Shown here piece after piece: positions 32,616-42,323 of a stretch of 64,000 nt of DNA. Every line of letters starts with the position of its first letter. Position 1 is the stretch's first letter. The notes below the pieces were generated by a model. The model was not told the origin of the DNA. It saw only the letters and a list, made by a program, of their open reading frames with translations, and made no database searches. The position numbers and the translations under genes were made by a program. Location of the stretch: NCBI GenBank assembly GCA_017399405.1, contig JAFQCT010000010.1, positions 62,001 to 126,000 of the forward strand. Direction: 5' to 3'. Source of the DNA: Clostridia bacterium (GTDB lineage Bacteria > Bacillota > Clostridia > Oscillospirales > Acutalibacteraceae).

Positions 32616-33875
32616 GTGACAAAGGGAAAATGTAAAAAAGGAAAAAAAGTTTTAATCACAGTTGTTTCTGTGGTTATAGTTCTTGCAATCATCATTACAG
32701 GTGCTAATTTATTAGCAGTTCAAAATCTTTTGAAAAAGGGTAATTCATACAACAAAATTGAAATAGAAAATCAACTTGTGCCAGAAAAAGATGAAAACGG
32801 AAACTGGTATTTTACAACTGACGGTGATTTTAAGGTGATGCACCTTACTGATATTCATATCGGTGGCGGTTTTATGTCAAAAACTATTGATGAAAAAGCA
32901 CTCAACGCAGTTGCAACTATGATTACAAAAGAAAAACCTGACCTTGTTATTGCAACGGGTGATATTGCTTTCCCCGTACCATACAGTGCAGGTACATTCA
33001 ATAACTACAGTGGTGCAAAGGCGTTTGCAAATCTTATGGAAAGCCTTGGGGTTTATTGGGATGTTACTTTTGGTAATCACGATGCTGAATGTTACTCATA
33101 TTTTGACAGAGAAGCAGTTGCAGAATTCTACTCAAATGAGGAATATAAGTATTGCTTATTCCAGGCAGGACCTGAAGATGTTGACGGTTTTGGAAACCAC
33201 ACTATTGAAGTTAAAAATTCAGAGGGGCTAATTACTCAAGCCTTTGTTTTAATAGATTCTCAGGCTTATGTTAAGAATAATCTAATTGAAAGCATTAAAG
33301 GTACATATGATAATATTCACCCTAATCAGGTAGAGTGGTATGAGTCCGAAATCAAGAGAATGAATGCTGAAAATCAGAAAATCAATTCTGATGCAGAAAC
33401 TGTTAAATCACTGGCGTTTTTCCATATTCCACTCGTTGAAATGATGGATGCTTGGACAGAATTTGAGAAGAACAATTTCAAAGATACAGACAACTTCAAA
33501 TACATTGAAGGTATAATTGGTGAAGGTGGCAGAAGAGTTTATTGCGGATTTGGTGAAGATGACCTCTTTGAAAAAATGCTTGAACTCCAGTCAACAAAGG
33601 CTATGTTCAATGGTCACGACCATATTAACAACACAACTTTTGAATATAAAGGTATTCAGTTCAGCTATGGTTACAGTATTGACTATTTCGCATATTCAGG
33701 TATTGATAAAGTCGGCTCTCAAAGAGGCTGTACTATGATTACATGTAAACCTGACAGCACATTTGCCATTGATAAATACAATTATTATTCTGATAGATAT
33801 GAACTTGATGGCTTTACTCGCGAAGAAGTTACAATGCAATATGAAGATGTAACATATCAAACTCCGTTAGAATAA
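32616..33875 (+). CDS. Membrane-anchored metallophosphoesterase, second copy
   Basis: A 419-residue paralogue of the preceding protein: membrane anchor at residues 10-32, then VMHLTDIHIGGG, VIATGDIAF, TFGNHDAEC and FNGHDHINN for metal binding. The start is GTG 32616 with AAGGAG nine bases before it. It has its own TATAAT (near 32582) and is followed after 19 bases by a GPH permease and then GH127, so it may be part of an oligosaccharide-processing operon. Confidence 0.88.
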   Translation: MTKGKCKKGKKVLITVVSVVIVLAIIITGANLLAVQNLLKKGNSYNKIEIENQLVPEKDENGNWYFTTDGDFKVMHLTDIHIGGGFMSKTIDEKALNAVATMITKEKPDLVIATGDIAFPVPYSAGTFNNYSGAKAFANLMESLGVYWDVTFGNHDAECYSYFDREAVAEFYSNEEYKYCLFQAGPEDVDGFGNHTIEVKNSEGLITQAFVLIDSQAYVKNNLIESIKGTYDNIHPNQVEWYESEIKRMNAENQKINSDAETVKSLAFFHIPLVEMMDAWTEFEKNNFKDTDNFKYIEGIIGEGGRRVYCGFGEDDLFEKMLELQSTKAMFNGHDHINNTTFEYKGIQFSYGYSIDYFAYSGIDKVGSQRGCTMITCKPDSTFAIDKYNYYSDRYELDGFTREEVTMQYEDVTYQTPLE

Positions 33876-33894
33876 ATTTAAGGACTCAAAAAAT

Positions 33895-35295
33895 ATGCTT
33901 AAAGAAAAACTTAGCAAAAAAAATTGGTTTATAATCACCCTGTTTTGTTTTATGGGTGGTATCGCTTGGAATACAGAAAATATGTATTTCAACACCTTTA
34001 TTACAAATGAGATATATGCTGATGTATCACAATCAGCTATTTTAGGCTCAATGGAAGCAACAACTGCAGTAGCTCGTATGGTAGCTCTTTCAGCAATTGC
34101 AGCAGTGCTTACAACATTTGTTATGGGTGCATTAAGTGATAAACTTAAAAATCGAAAAATGTTTATTTCTGTAGGCTATATTCTTTGGGGTATTGTTACT
34201 GCTATGTTTGGTTTCATTACAAAAGAAAATGTAGCAAATCTTTTTAATCTTACTGATGAGGCAAAAATTCTTGGCACAACAGTATGGTTTGTTATTCTTA
34301 TGGATATTGTAATGACCTTTATGGGCTCAACAAGTAATGACGCTGCCTTTCAGGCTTGGGTAACTGATGTTACTGTGCCTCGCCAAAGACCGATTGTTGA
34401 GACTGTGTTGTCCGTTGTGGGTACAATATCTTCATTTGCAGTTACAGGTGTGGGTAGTTTTGCTCAGGCAGGCACTATTACATACAAAGCATTTTTCGTA
34501 GGACTTGGTCTTATTGTTACTTTATGTGGTGTGGTAGGATTATTCCTCATTAAAGACCCACCTCGCACACAACAAATTAAAACATCTTCTAATTATTGGG
34601 CTGACCTTGTATATGGTTTCAGACCATCAGTTATTAAAGAAAATGCAAGACTTTACCTTGCACTCTTGTCATTCTGTTTTGCAATTATTGCATTCCAAGT
34701 TTTCTATCCTTATCTTCTTACATATATTCAGTATGTTGTTATTCCTGATAACGGTGGTGTAGAAAACCTCTTAAGAGCACCCGTAATAATAACTGCAGTA
34801 GTTGTTGTGGCTATTCTTCTTGCTTGTATTGTAATACTTCTAAAGCTTTCTACAAAGAAAAGAGGCTTATGTCTTGCAATTGGCGTTATTGTTCTTACCG
34901 TTGGCTTTTTACTTCTTTCAACAAGCACAAGCATTTATGTTATTCTCATTAGTATTGTGCCAGTTGTGCTTGGCAACGCTCTTGTCAACATACTTTTCAG
35001 TGCTACGGTTAAGGACTTTATACCTGAGGGCAAAACCGGTATGTTCCAAGGTATAAGAATGATATTTGCCGTTATGCTTCCAATGGTTATAGGTCCTGTT
35101 ATTGGTGACAAGGCGTGTCAAAGTGCTGCACAGACCATTATAAACGAAGTGGGGGCAGAAGTTATTGTACCTGCAAAAAATATGTTCTTGTGGGCAGGTA
35201 TTGTGTGTATTTTTGCTATAATTCCGTTATATTTCCTTATTAAAAAAGGATTTGATATAACAGAAAGCAAAAAAGAGGTTGCAGAAGATGAATAA
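33895..35295 (+). CDS. MFS transporter (GPH-like sugar permease)
   Basis: A 466-residue membrane protein with about twelve helices. ENMYFNTFITNEIY and GALSDKLKNRKMFI (the MFS loop 2-3 motif) and the pattern of PRQRPIVETVLS in the 4-5 loop fit the MFS/GPH group of sugar symporters. It overlaps by eight bases with GH127, so its substrate is probably the arabinose-containing oligosaccharide the enzyme cuts (inference). Confidence 0.85.
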   Translation: MLKEKLSKKNWFIITLFCFMGGIAWNTENMYFNTFITNEIYADVSQSAILGSMEATTAVARMVALSAIAAVLTTFVMGALSDKLKNRKMFISVGYILWGIVTAMFGFITKENVANLFNLTDEAKILGTTVWFVILMDIVMTFMGSTSNDAAFQAWVTDVTVPRQRPIVETVLSVVGTISSFAVTGVGSFAQAGTITYKAFFVGLGLIVTLCGVVGLFLIKDPPRTQQIKTSSNYWADLVYGFRPSVIKENARLYLALLSFCFAIIAFQVFYPYLLTYIQYVVIPDNGGVENLLRAPVIITAVVVVAILLACIVILLKLSTKKRGLCLAIGVIVLTVGFLLLSTSTSIYVILISIVPVVLGNALVNILFSATVKDFIPEGKTGMFQGIRMIFAVMLPMVIGPVIGDKACQSAAQTIINEVGAEVIVPAKNMFLWAGIVCIFAIIPLYFLIKKGFDITESKKEVAEDE

Positions 35296-37096
35296 ATGGA
35301 ATTTTTATACATCAAAAGAAATAAAACCACAAGGTTGGCTCAAGCGTCAGCTGGAAATTCAGGCAGAGGGTTTAAGTGGTAATCTTCACAAAATCTGGCC
35401 CGATATTCGTGATAGTGCGTGGATTGGTGGCGACCGTGAGGGTTGGGAAAGAGTACCCTATTGGCTTGATGGGTTTATTCCATTAGCATATCTGCTCCAA
35501 AACGAAGAAATGATTGCAACTGTAAAAAAATACATAGATGCAATCCTTTCAGCACAAGAAGATGACGGTTGGATTTGCCCTTGTAAGAAAGAAAAAAGAG
35601 CAAAATATGACACTTGGGCAATACAACTTATCTGTAAAGTTCTTAAAGTATATTATGATTGCTCAGGTGATGAGAGAATACCACAAGTTATTTACAGGGT
35701 TCTTAAAAACTATTATGAGCTCCTTAAAAGTGGCGAAATCAAGCTCTTTACTTGGGGAAAATACAGATGGTTTGAGTCTTTCATTTCAATCAATTTCTTG
35801 TATGAAAAATACCGCGAAGATTGGATTAAAGATTTAGCAAAAATAATAAAAGAACAAGGCTTTGACTATAACACAGCAACAGAAAAATGGAAAAAGCCAA
35901 GTCATATGTGGGTGTTGAATACTCACATAGTAAATATGGCTATGATGCTTAAAAGTGAAGCCGTTTCTCACGATTTACTCGGTGAGGAATATACCGATAA
36001 TGCAGAAAAACTTCGCGAAATCCTTGATGAGTACAATGGTACTGCATTTGAGGGCTTTACAGGTGACGAGGTACTTTCAGGACTTGACCCAACAAGAGGT
36101 ACTGAATGTTGTGCAGTTGTTGAGCAGATGTATTCTTATGAAGAGATTTTTGCCCATACGGGTGATAATAAATGGGCAGAGCGTCTTGAAGTGCTTGCAC
36201 TTAATGCACTTCCCGCCACACTCAGCGAAGATATGTGGACACATCAATATGTTCAGCAGGTGAATCAGATTGCTTGTCAGAAAACAATGATTATGGCTCC
36301 GTGGAGTACAAACGGTCCCTATGCGCATACATTTGGACTTGAGCCAAACTTTGGCTGTTGTACTGCAAACTTTAATCAGGGGTGGCCTAAATTTGCCCTT
36401 TCACCATTTATGCATAAGGATAATAAAATAATCAATTCAGTTATGCTGCCATCAATATTAAATGATAATGGTGTTACAATTAAGCTTGAAACTAACTATC
36501 CGTTTGAGAATAAAATGCACTATTATATTGATGCAGAAAAGGATTTTGATTTTGCAATTCGTATTCCATCATTTGCAAAAAAACTTAAATTAAATGGTGC
36601 AAGTGTTGAAACAAAAGACCTTGAAATTGCAATAAAGTCAGGTAAAACTGAAATTGAAATTGAATTCAACGCAACGCCATATCTTAAAGAAAGACCAAAT
36701 AATCTTTATGCTTTGCAAATGGGCTCTTTACTTTTCTCTGTTCCAATTGAATACGAAAAGGAAATGCGAGAATACACTAAAAAAGGTGTTGAGCGTAAAT
36801 TCCCATATTGTGATTATCAGTTTATACCAAAAACACCTTGGAATTATGGGTTTGCAAACAAGGCATTTTCTGTAGAATTTAATGGAATAGGTGATGTCCC
36901 GTTTTCACAGAAAAATCCGCCTATAACTATTAAGGCAAATATGCAACAAATCAACTGGGGACTTAAATTCCCATATAGAAGTGTTGCAAGAAAAACTCCA
37001 AAATCTGCAAAGCCAATTTCAAGCGTTCAAGGAATTTCACTTTGCCCATACGGTTGTGCAAGACTTCGTATGACAGAAATGCCAATGTTGAAATAA
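35288..37096 (+). CDS. Glycoside hydrolase family 127 (beta-L-arabinofuranosidase-like)
   Basis: A 602-residue (alpha/alpha)6-barrel protein of the DUF1680/GH127 type: IKPQGWLKRQLEIQAEGLSG, the conserved DREGWERVPYWLDG, TRGTECCAVVEQMYS and FGCCTANFNQGWPKF, where the paired Cys and Glu would form the zinc-thiolate site. Family members release beta-L-arabinofuranose from plant glycans; other specificities exist. No signal peptide, so action is intracellular on imported sugar. The start ATG 35288 lies inside the end of the permease gene (ATGAATAA overlap). Confidence 0.88.
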   Translation: MNKWNFYTSKEIKPQGWLKRQLEIQAEGLSGNLHKIWPDIRDSAWIGGDREGWERVPYWLDGFIPLAYLLQNEEMIATVKKYIDAILSAQEDDGWICPCKKEKRAKYDTWAIQLICKVLKVYYDCSGDERIPQVIYRVLKNYYELLKSGEIKLFTWGKYRWFESFISINFLYEKYREDWIKDLAKIIKEQGFDYNTATEKWKKPSHMWVLNTHIVNMAMMLKSEAVSHDLLGEEYTDNAEKLREILDEYNGTAFEGFTGDEVLSGLDPTRGTECCAVVEQMYSYEEIFAHTGDNKWAERLEVLALNALPATLSEDMWTHQYVQQVNQIACQKTMIMAPWSTNGPYAHTFGLEPNFGCCTANFNQGWPKFALSPFMHKDNKIINSVMLPSILNDNGVTIKLETNYPFENKMHYYIDAEKDFDFAIRIPSFAKKLKLNGASVETKDLEIAIKSGKTEIEIEFNATPYLKERPNNLYALQMGSLLFSVPIEYEKEMREYTKKGVERKFPYCDYQFIPKTPWNYGFANKAFSVEFNGIGDVPFSQKNPPITIKANMQQINWGLKFPYRSVARKTPKSAKPISSVQGISLCPYGCARLRMTEMPMLK

Positions 37097-37157
37097 TAAC
37101 AACTTTGAGTTTGTCTGACAAATCAATTTGACAAATTCAAAATTAACGAGGTAAATT

Positions 37158-37490
37158 ATGGCAATAACAATAAATATTTACTATTCGGGCACAAACGGAA
37201 ATGCAAGAAAGTTTGCAGAAGAAATGATTTCAAGTGGAATTGTAGATGAAATCCGTGCTGAAAAAGGCAATCTAAAATATGAATACTTTTTACCAATAAA
37301 TGATAATGAAACTGTTCTCTTAATTGACAGTTGGGAAAGTCAACACGCAATCGATACACATCATAATTCCCTTATGATGCAACGCATCATTGACTTGCGT
37401 GAAAAGTATGATTTAAGTATGAAAGTGGAACGATACATTACGGATGAATCAGGTATCCCCGAAAAAGACAAAGCATTTATAAAAGAATAA
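37158..37490 (+). CDS. Antibiotic biosynthesis monooxygenase (ABM)-type small protein
   Basis: A 110-residue ferredoxin-like fold protein: ITINIYYSGTNGNARKFAEEM, LKYEYFLPINDNETVLLIDSW and the HHNSLMMQRIIDLREKYDL helix typical of ABM/quinol monooxygenase-like proteins. Biological role is unknown; such proteins act on quinones or haem-like substrates. GAGGT lies before the ATG. It ends in a terminator whose arm feeds the next promoter. Confidence 0.8.
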   Translation: MAITINIYYSGTNGNARKFAEEMISSGIVDEIRAEKGNLKYEYFLPINDNETVLLIDSWESQHAIDTHHNSLMMQRIIDLREKYDLSMKVERYITDESGIPEKDKAFIKE

Positions 37491-37506
37491 ATTGTTATTC
37501 AACCCC

Positions 37507-37554
37507 AAAAGCAACAGTTTTTGCTGTTGCTTTTATTTTTGTAAATGGTATAAT
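37507..37554 (+). promoter_or_regulatory. Fused terminator-promoter for the GH78 gene
   Basis: AAAAGCAACAG pairs with CTGTTGCTTTT (37507-37534) to terminate the ABM gene. TTGCTT (37527-37532) in the second arm, 16 bases, and TATAAT (37549-37554) make the promoter of the rhamnosidase gene. Confidence 0.75.
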
Positions 37555-37577
37555 TATCTTGTAAAGGAGATGTTACC

Positions 37578-39929
37578 ATGAAAAAAATACTGTTATTAAT
37601 CATTCCCGCTGTTTTAATAGTGGCAAGTCTTATTTTTTCGTATTATTCACCACTTTTATTTTGGGGGAATATGACGAACACACCTTATACAAATGATTAC
37701 CAGATTCCCGAAAGTATTCCCGAATACCAAGTGATTTCTACGGGCGAAAAAACTGATTGGAAGGCTCATTGGATTTGGGATAAGGAAAACCTTACGGAAG
37801 AAAATGTCTGGATGTGCTTTAATAAAAAGATAAATCTTGAAAACAAACCTGAAGAACTTATTGCTCACATCTCTGCCGACTCAAAATATTGGCTTTACAT
37901 AAACGGAGAAACTGTTGTTTTTGAGGGAAGCGTAAAACGAGGTCCCTCTGAAAACAGTTGTTATTATGACAGTATAGATGTTGCCCCATACTTACAAGAG
38001 GGTGAAAACTCAATTTGTGCTTTAGTGTGGTATTGGGATGATGAAACAAGCTATTCATATAACAGCAGTGGTCAGGGCGGATTTCTTTTTGAAGCCATAA
38101 ACAATGACATCACCATAATTTCTGACAACAGTTGGAAGGTAAAAAAGAATGATGCTTATGGTGACAGCATTCTTTATAAGCCAAATTATAGACTCCCTGA
38201 ACACAGTATTTATTTCGATGCAAGAAAAGATATAGGCGATTGGCTCAATGCAACTTTTGATTTTTCGTCTTGGGAAAATGCAACCGAATATGGTGTCGGT
38301 GGCGAAGGTGCTTATGGCAAGCTTCACCCCAGAGGAATACCATTCGTGAAGGATTACGGTCTCAAAGATTATGAGAATTCAAAGGATTACGAAAACTATA
38401 CTGTAAAAAATCTTTTCGGCGAAAAAATCACAGTTGATATTCCTTACAATGCACAAATTACTACATATCTTAAAGTTATAGCACCTGCTGGCAAAAAGAT
38501 TCGCATAATAACAGAGAACACTCCAATCGGTGCAGTTTCAACTACATATATAACCAAAGAGGGCGAACAGGAGTTTGAGGCATTAGGTTGGGTTAACGGT
38601 GAGCATATTACTTATGACATACCTCACGGCGTTACAGTTGTTGCTCTCAAATACCGTGAAACAGGATATGACAGTTCATTTGCCGGTAACTTTAAGTGCG
38701 ATGATGAATTTTTGAATTCTTTGTGGCAAAAGTCCTTGCGTACACTCTATGTCAATATGCGTGATAATCATATGGATTGTCCCGACAGAGAAAGAGCACA
38801 GTGGTGGGGCGATGTCACAATAGAAATGAATATGACAATGTACTCTATGGATAGCAATTCTTACTTACTCTATCAAAAAGGCGTAGATGCTATGCTTTCC
38901 CATGTTGACGAGTCAAAGGTGTTACAGACGGTTGTACCTATTAGTGGTGACTATTTTGAACTCCCTGTTCAGCAGCTTGCAGGTATTGTCGGCTTTTATA
39001 CTTACTATGAGTATACAGGTGACAAGGCGTTTATTGAAAAGGTTTATTCGGCATCTATTGACTACCTGAAGCTTTGGGAAATGGGAGAAAATAATCTTGT
39101 TGTTCATCGTGAGGGCTCATGGGATTGGGTTGATTGGGGCTACAAAGCAGATGTGACCGCCATTGAGAATGCATGGGTTTATTATGCTCTTTCTGCCACA
39201 GAAAAAATGGCAGAAACTTTAGGAAAAGATGAAGATATCTCGTTTATTACCGAAAGAAAAGAAATAATTGCAAAAGGATATAAAAATCTTTGGACAGAAA
39301 ATGGCTTTAAAAGTGATGATACGAAAAAGCCTGATGACAGAGCCAATGCTCTTGCAGTTTTGTCAGGACTTGCAGACAAAGAGCAGTATGACACTATCAA
39401 GAATGTACTCGCAACTACTCAAAATTCAGGTCCGTACATGGAATATTATGTTCTTGAAGCTCTTTGCAAAATGGGAGAATATGAACTTGCCAAAGACAGA
39501 ATAAAAGACAGATATGAAAAAATGGTAGGCAAGGATTATTCAACCTTATGGGAGTTTTGGCCCGCTTGGCAAGGCTCTAAAAATCACGCGTCGACTGGTG
39601 GACCTCTTGTTATAATGAGTAAGCATTTTGCAGGTATCACTCCCATTTCAGCAGGTTACGAAAAGGTTAAAATCAACCCTCAATACACTCTGTCCGACAG
39701 TATGAACTGTACTGTTCCAAGTGTAAAAGGCTTAATCACTCTGGATTATGAAAAGACTGACGGAGAATATGTTATCAACCTTACTCTCCCACAAGATATG
39801 AACGCTGTTTTATATGTACCTACCGGTGCTGTTGTAAATATCAATTCATCACCATATTACCAAAACGGTGAATACACAAATAACGAAGTCGGTAATGTTG
39901 AGATTGTGGAAAAAGCACTCGATAACTAA
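37578..39929 (+). CDS. Glycoside hydrolase family 78 (alpha-L-rhamnosidase-like)
   Basis: A 783-residue protein with an N-terminal membrane anchor (residues 3-22). The first 330 residues hold beta-sandwich modules (KAHWIWDKENL, ISADSKYWLYINGE). The catalytic (alpha/alpha)6 barrel has NHMDCPDRERAQWWGD, the rhamnosidase signature with the general acid, GSWDWVDWGY and SKNHASTGGP. It would act at the cell surface and release rhamnose or related deoxysugars from glycans, which suits the deoxysugar (fucose/rhamnose) catabolic genes at the right of the window. Confidence 0.88.
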   Translation: MKKILLLIIPAVLIVASLIFSYYSPLLFWGNMTNTPYTNDYQIPESIPEYQVISTGEKTDWKAHWIWDKENLTEENVWMCFNKKINLENKPEELIAHISADSKYWLYINGETVVFEGSVKRGPSENSCYYDSIDVAPYLQEGENSICALVWYWDDETSYSYNSSGQGGFLFEAINNDITIISDNSWKVKKNDAYGDSILYKPNYRLPEHSIYFDARKDIGDWLNATFDFSSWENATEYGVGGEGAYGKLHPRGIPFVKDYGLKDYENSKDYENYTVKNLFGEKITVDIPYNAQITTYLKVIAPAGKKIRIITENTPIGAVSTTYITKEGEQEFEALGWVNGEHITYDIPHGVTVVALKYRETGYDSSFAGNFKCDDEFLNSLWQKSLRTLYVNMRDNHMDCPDRERAQWWGDVTIEMNMTMYSMDSNSYLLYQKGVDAMLSHVDESKVLQTVVPISGDYFELPVQQLAGIVGFYTYYEYTGDKAFIEKVYSASIDYLKLWEMGENNLVVHREGSWDWVDWGYKADVTAIENAWVYYALSATEKMAETLGKDEDISFITERKEIIAKGYKNLWTENGFKSDDTKKPDDRANALAVLSGLADKEQYDTIKNVLATTQNSGPYMEYYVLEALCKMGEYELAKDRIKDRYEKMVGKDYSTLWEFWPAWQGSKNHASTGGPLVIMSKHFAGITPISAGYEKVKINPQYTLSDSMNCTVPSVKGLITLDYEKTDGEYVINLTLPQDMNAVLYVPTGAVVNINSSPYYQNGEYTNNEVGNVEIVEKALDN

Positions 39930-39950
39930 TAAATTAAATTTTACAAATAA

Positions 39951-39989
39951 AAAAATCCTTATGGTTCAAATGAGCCATAAGGATTTTTT
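39951..39989. terminator. Bidirectional intrinsic terminator
   Basis: AAAAATCCTTATGG pairs with CCATAAGGATTTTT. It separates the convergent rhamnosidase and permease genes and has A/T runs on both sides. Confidence 0.88.
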
Positions 39990-40000
39990 CATAGATGTTA

Positions 40001-42163
40001 TTATGCTTTTAATGAAAGGTATTCTCGTTCAAGTTCTTCGTAATGTGTATAATTTTCGGCTTGAGTAAGAAGAAGTTTTGCTTCGGTATATGGCTTAATA
40101 ACTCTTGCATAAACAGAAGCATATTTAAGATAAGCACGAAGTTCTTGCTTAACTTTTAAGCTTTCAATAAATCCGTGAGTTTCACGGTTAAGAAGTTCTT
40201 CTTTTACAGATTCGTCAGGAACTTTAATGTTATCAATACCATATTTTCTTATAAGAGCTGCAGATTCTTTCTTAATTCGTACATTTTTAATTGCGTCAGC
40301 ACGAATTGCTTTTTCTGTTGCAGTATTTTTAGGAAGATTTTTAGCAATGCTCATTTGCACTGCAACATCTTCGTAATAGTGAAGCATATCTTTTTCTATG
40401 TCTTTTTGAGCTTGTAAGACTTTTGCCTTACCCGCTTCACCTGAGAACTTGTTAACATCTTCCATAATGATAGCAGAGCGTTCAATAGCAAGATTAGTTT
40501 CTTTGACTTTTTGAATTTCTGCTTTAGCTTTTTTGATTGCCTCTTTACGGATTTGCTTTTCATCACGAGTTTTGCTTGGTAACTTTTTAGCCTCTTTCAG
40601 GGCAGATTTATCAACAACAATTTTTTCTTTTCCCAAAAGTTCTTGAGCTTCGTGAATAATTTCCATAACTTCTTCAAGCTCTCCGTCTTCAAGAACACCT
40701 AATGCGTGATTTTCAAACATAGCACGAATTTTCAAAACATGAATATATGCTTTGTGCTTGTTTTCTGTCAGGTCATAGAAAATGAACGGAATAAGATTTA
40801 ATAAAGCACCAAAAGCAGAGCAGAGAATGAGAACCTCGAAAAGATTATTTCTCATATTGTCATCATAAAGAATGTTGTAGTCACTTTTAAGTCCCATTTT
40901 TTCGTAAATTGCGGGATAAACCATACCTGTGAAAAGACCAATTACAGTACCAATCATTCCTAAAGGACCAAAAAGCCCGTCAACTCTAACACCTGTTTTC
41001 CATTGGTGATAGTCTCTCATATCGGCACTTATGTTATGCTGAACAATATTCCAGAAGGTATTTATGAATGTGTTGAAATACCAGAGAACACAAATAAGTA
41101 AAATGTTCTTATAGACAAAATATAAAACTAAAAGAACAGCAATGTTGATTGAGTTTGCAGTAATGAGAAGATTTCTCTTACCCATCTTCTTTATTGCAAG
41201 AGGAGCCAATAACATTGACCATAATGATGCATTGCCTATAATGGTGGTAGCAAGACCATAGAACTTTTCGTAATCACCGCCGTTTGCATAAACGAAAGAC
41301 CAGCCAAGAACAACACCATAGCCGGATTCAAGGAAAACAACCCAACCAGCAGCCTGAATAATCCAATAATATTTATTCTTTGCAACTTCGCGGATTGCAT
41401 CAAGCATTCTTACGGGTTCGGGTTTTCTTCGCGGAAGAACAAGACGCTCTTTTACCTTGCGGAAGAAAATAGTGCTGATAATAAGACCCACAATTGTGAA
41501 AATAGGATAAATTATTCTGTAAGTCCAGATATTATTATTACCCCAAGTAAATGCGGCAAGTGTGGGCAGAAGGAAGCCTGTAATTGTAGGTGCAAGAGAA
41601 TAAACAACCTGAGAAATACTCATAACTGTCGCTCGTTCTTGTGCATCAGGACTTATAATCTGTTGGAAGTATGTATAACTTTCGCTGTAAAAGCCTGAGA
41701 AGAAACTCAAGAAGAAATACATAAACCAGACAACAATGACTTTTGTTGAGTACTCAAAATGCTCGTACGGAAGCCATACAAAAAGAAGTGAAATAAGAAC
41801 AATAGGAAAACTTGTCAGTCTTATGAAAGGTAAGAATTTTCCACCCTTTAAGTTGTGGTTGTCGTAATACCATGCACGGAAAATACCAATAGGAATACCT
41901 ATAATGTTTGCAATATTAAGCATAATTTGCAAATCCATAGGTTCAAGGCCTATACTTGCACCAACAAGAAAGTTACCTGCATTAAGACCAATTGTAGATG
42001 AAAGAAGAGTTGTCCAGTGAACACCAAATCCGGCACCACTTAAACTTGCTACTTCTTTATATGGAATGTAATTTCCCTTTGGGGGAGTATGCCAATAGGT
42101 TTTTGCAGTATTTATTAAATTTTTTGCTTTTGATATAATATTTGAATTGCTTTCATTTTCCAT
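40001..42163 (-). CDS. GPH-family permease with long charged C-terminal tail
   Basis: A 720-residue protein: a twelve-helix GPH/MFS permease (about residues 35-485) followed by some 230 residues of highly charged, helical sequence rich in Lys, Glu and Ala, probably coiled coil. The start of the tail (YDLTENKHKAYIHVLKIRAM) recurs in the permease at 54649 and partly in that at 57156, and all three share an N-terminal motif of NW/TPP-G-Y-KE type. The tail is much longer here. Sodium- or proton-coupled sugar uptake is likely; the substrate is unknown. GGAGG precedes ATG 42163. Confidence 0.83.
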   Translation of the reverse strand: MENESNSNIISKAKNLINTAKTYWHTPPKGNYIPYKEVASLSGAGFGVHWTTLLSSTIGLNAGNFLVGASIGLEPMDLQIMLNIANIIGIPIGIFRAWYYDNHNLKGGKFLPFIRLTSFPIVLISLLFVWLPYEHFEYSTKVIVVWFMYFFLSFFSGFYSESYTYFQQIISPDAQERATVMSISQVVYSLAPTITGFLLPTLAAFTWGNNNIWTYRIIYPIFTIVGLIISTIFFRKVKERLVLPRRKPEPVRMLDAIREVAKNKYYWIIQAAGWVVFLESGYGVVLGWSFVYANGGDYEKFYGLATTIIGNASLWSMLLAPLAIKKMGKRNLLITANSINIAVLLVLYFVYKNILLICVLWYFNTFINTFWNIVQHNISADMRDYHQWKTGVRVDGLFGPLGMIGTVIGLFTGMVYPAIYEKMGLKSDYNILYDDNMRNNLFEVLILCSAFGALLNLIPFIFYDLTENKHKAYIHVLKIRAMFENHALGVLEDGELEEVMEIIHEAQELLGKEKIVVDKSALKEAKKLPSKTRDEKQIRKEAIKKAKAEIQKVKETNLAIERSAIIMEDVNKFSGEAGKAKVLQAQKDIEKDMLHYYEDVAVQMSIAKNLPKNTATEKAIRADAIKNVRIKKESAALIRKYGIDNIKVPDESVKEELLNRETHGFIESLKVKQELRAYLKYASVYARVIKPYTEAKLLLTQAENYTHYEELEREYLSLKA

Positions 42164-42323
42164 AAAATTACCTCCGTGCAAAATTTTAACACAAATTATT
42201 CACAAATGAAATAGTTTTTGCATTTTTTGTTATTCAGTAAAAAAATAATCTACCGAATTGTTTTCTCAATGTATGAATCTGTGGTATCTTGCTCCACAAT
42301 AAAGTATAATTTTATTATGTTGT

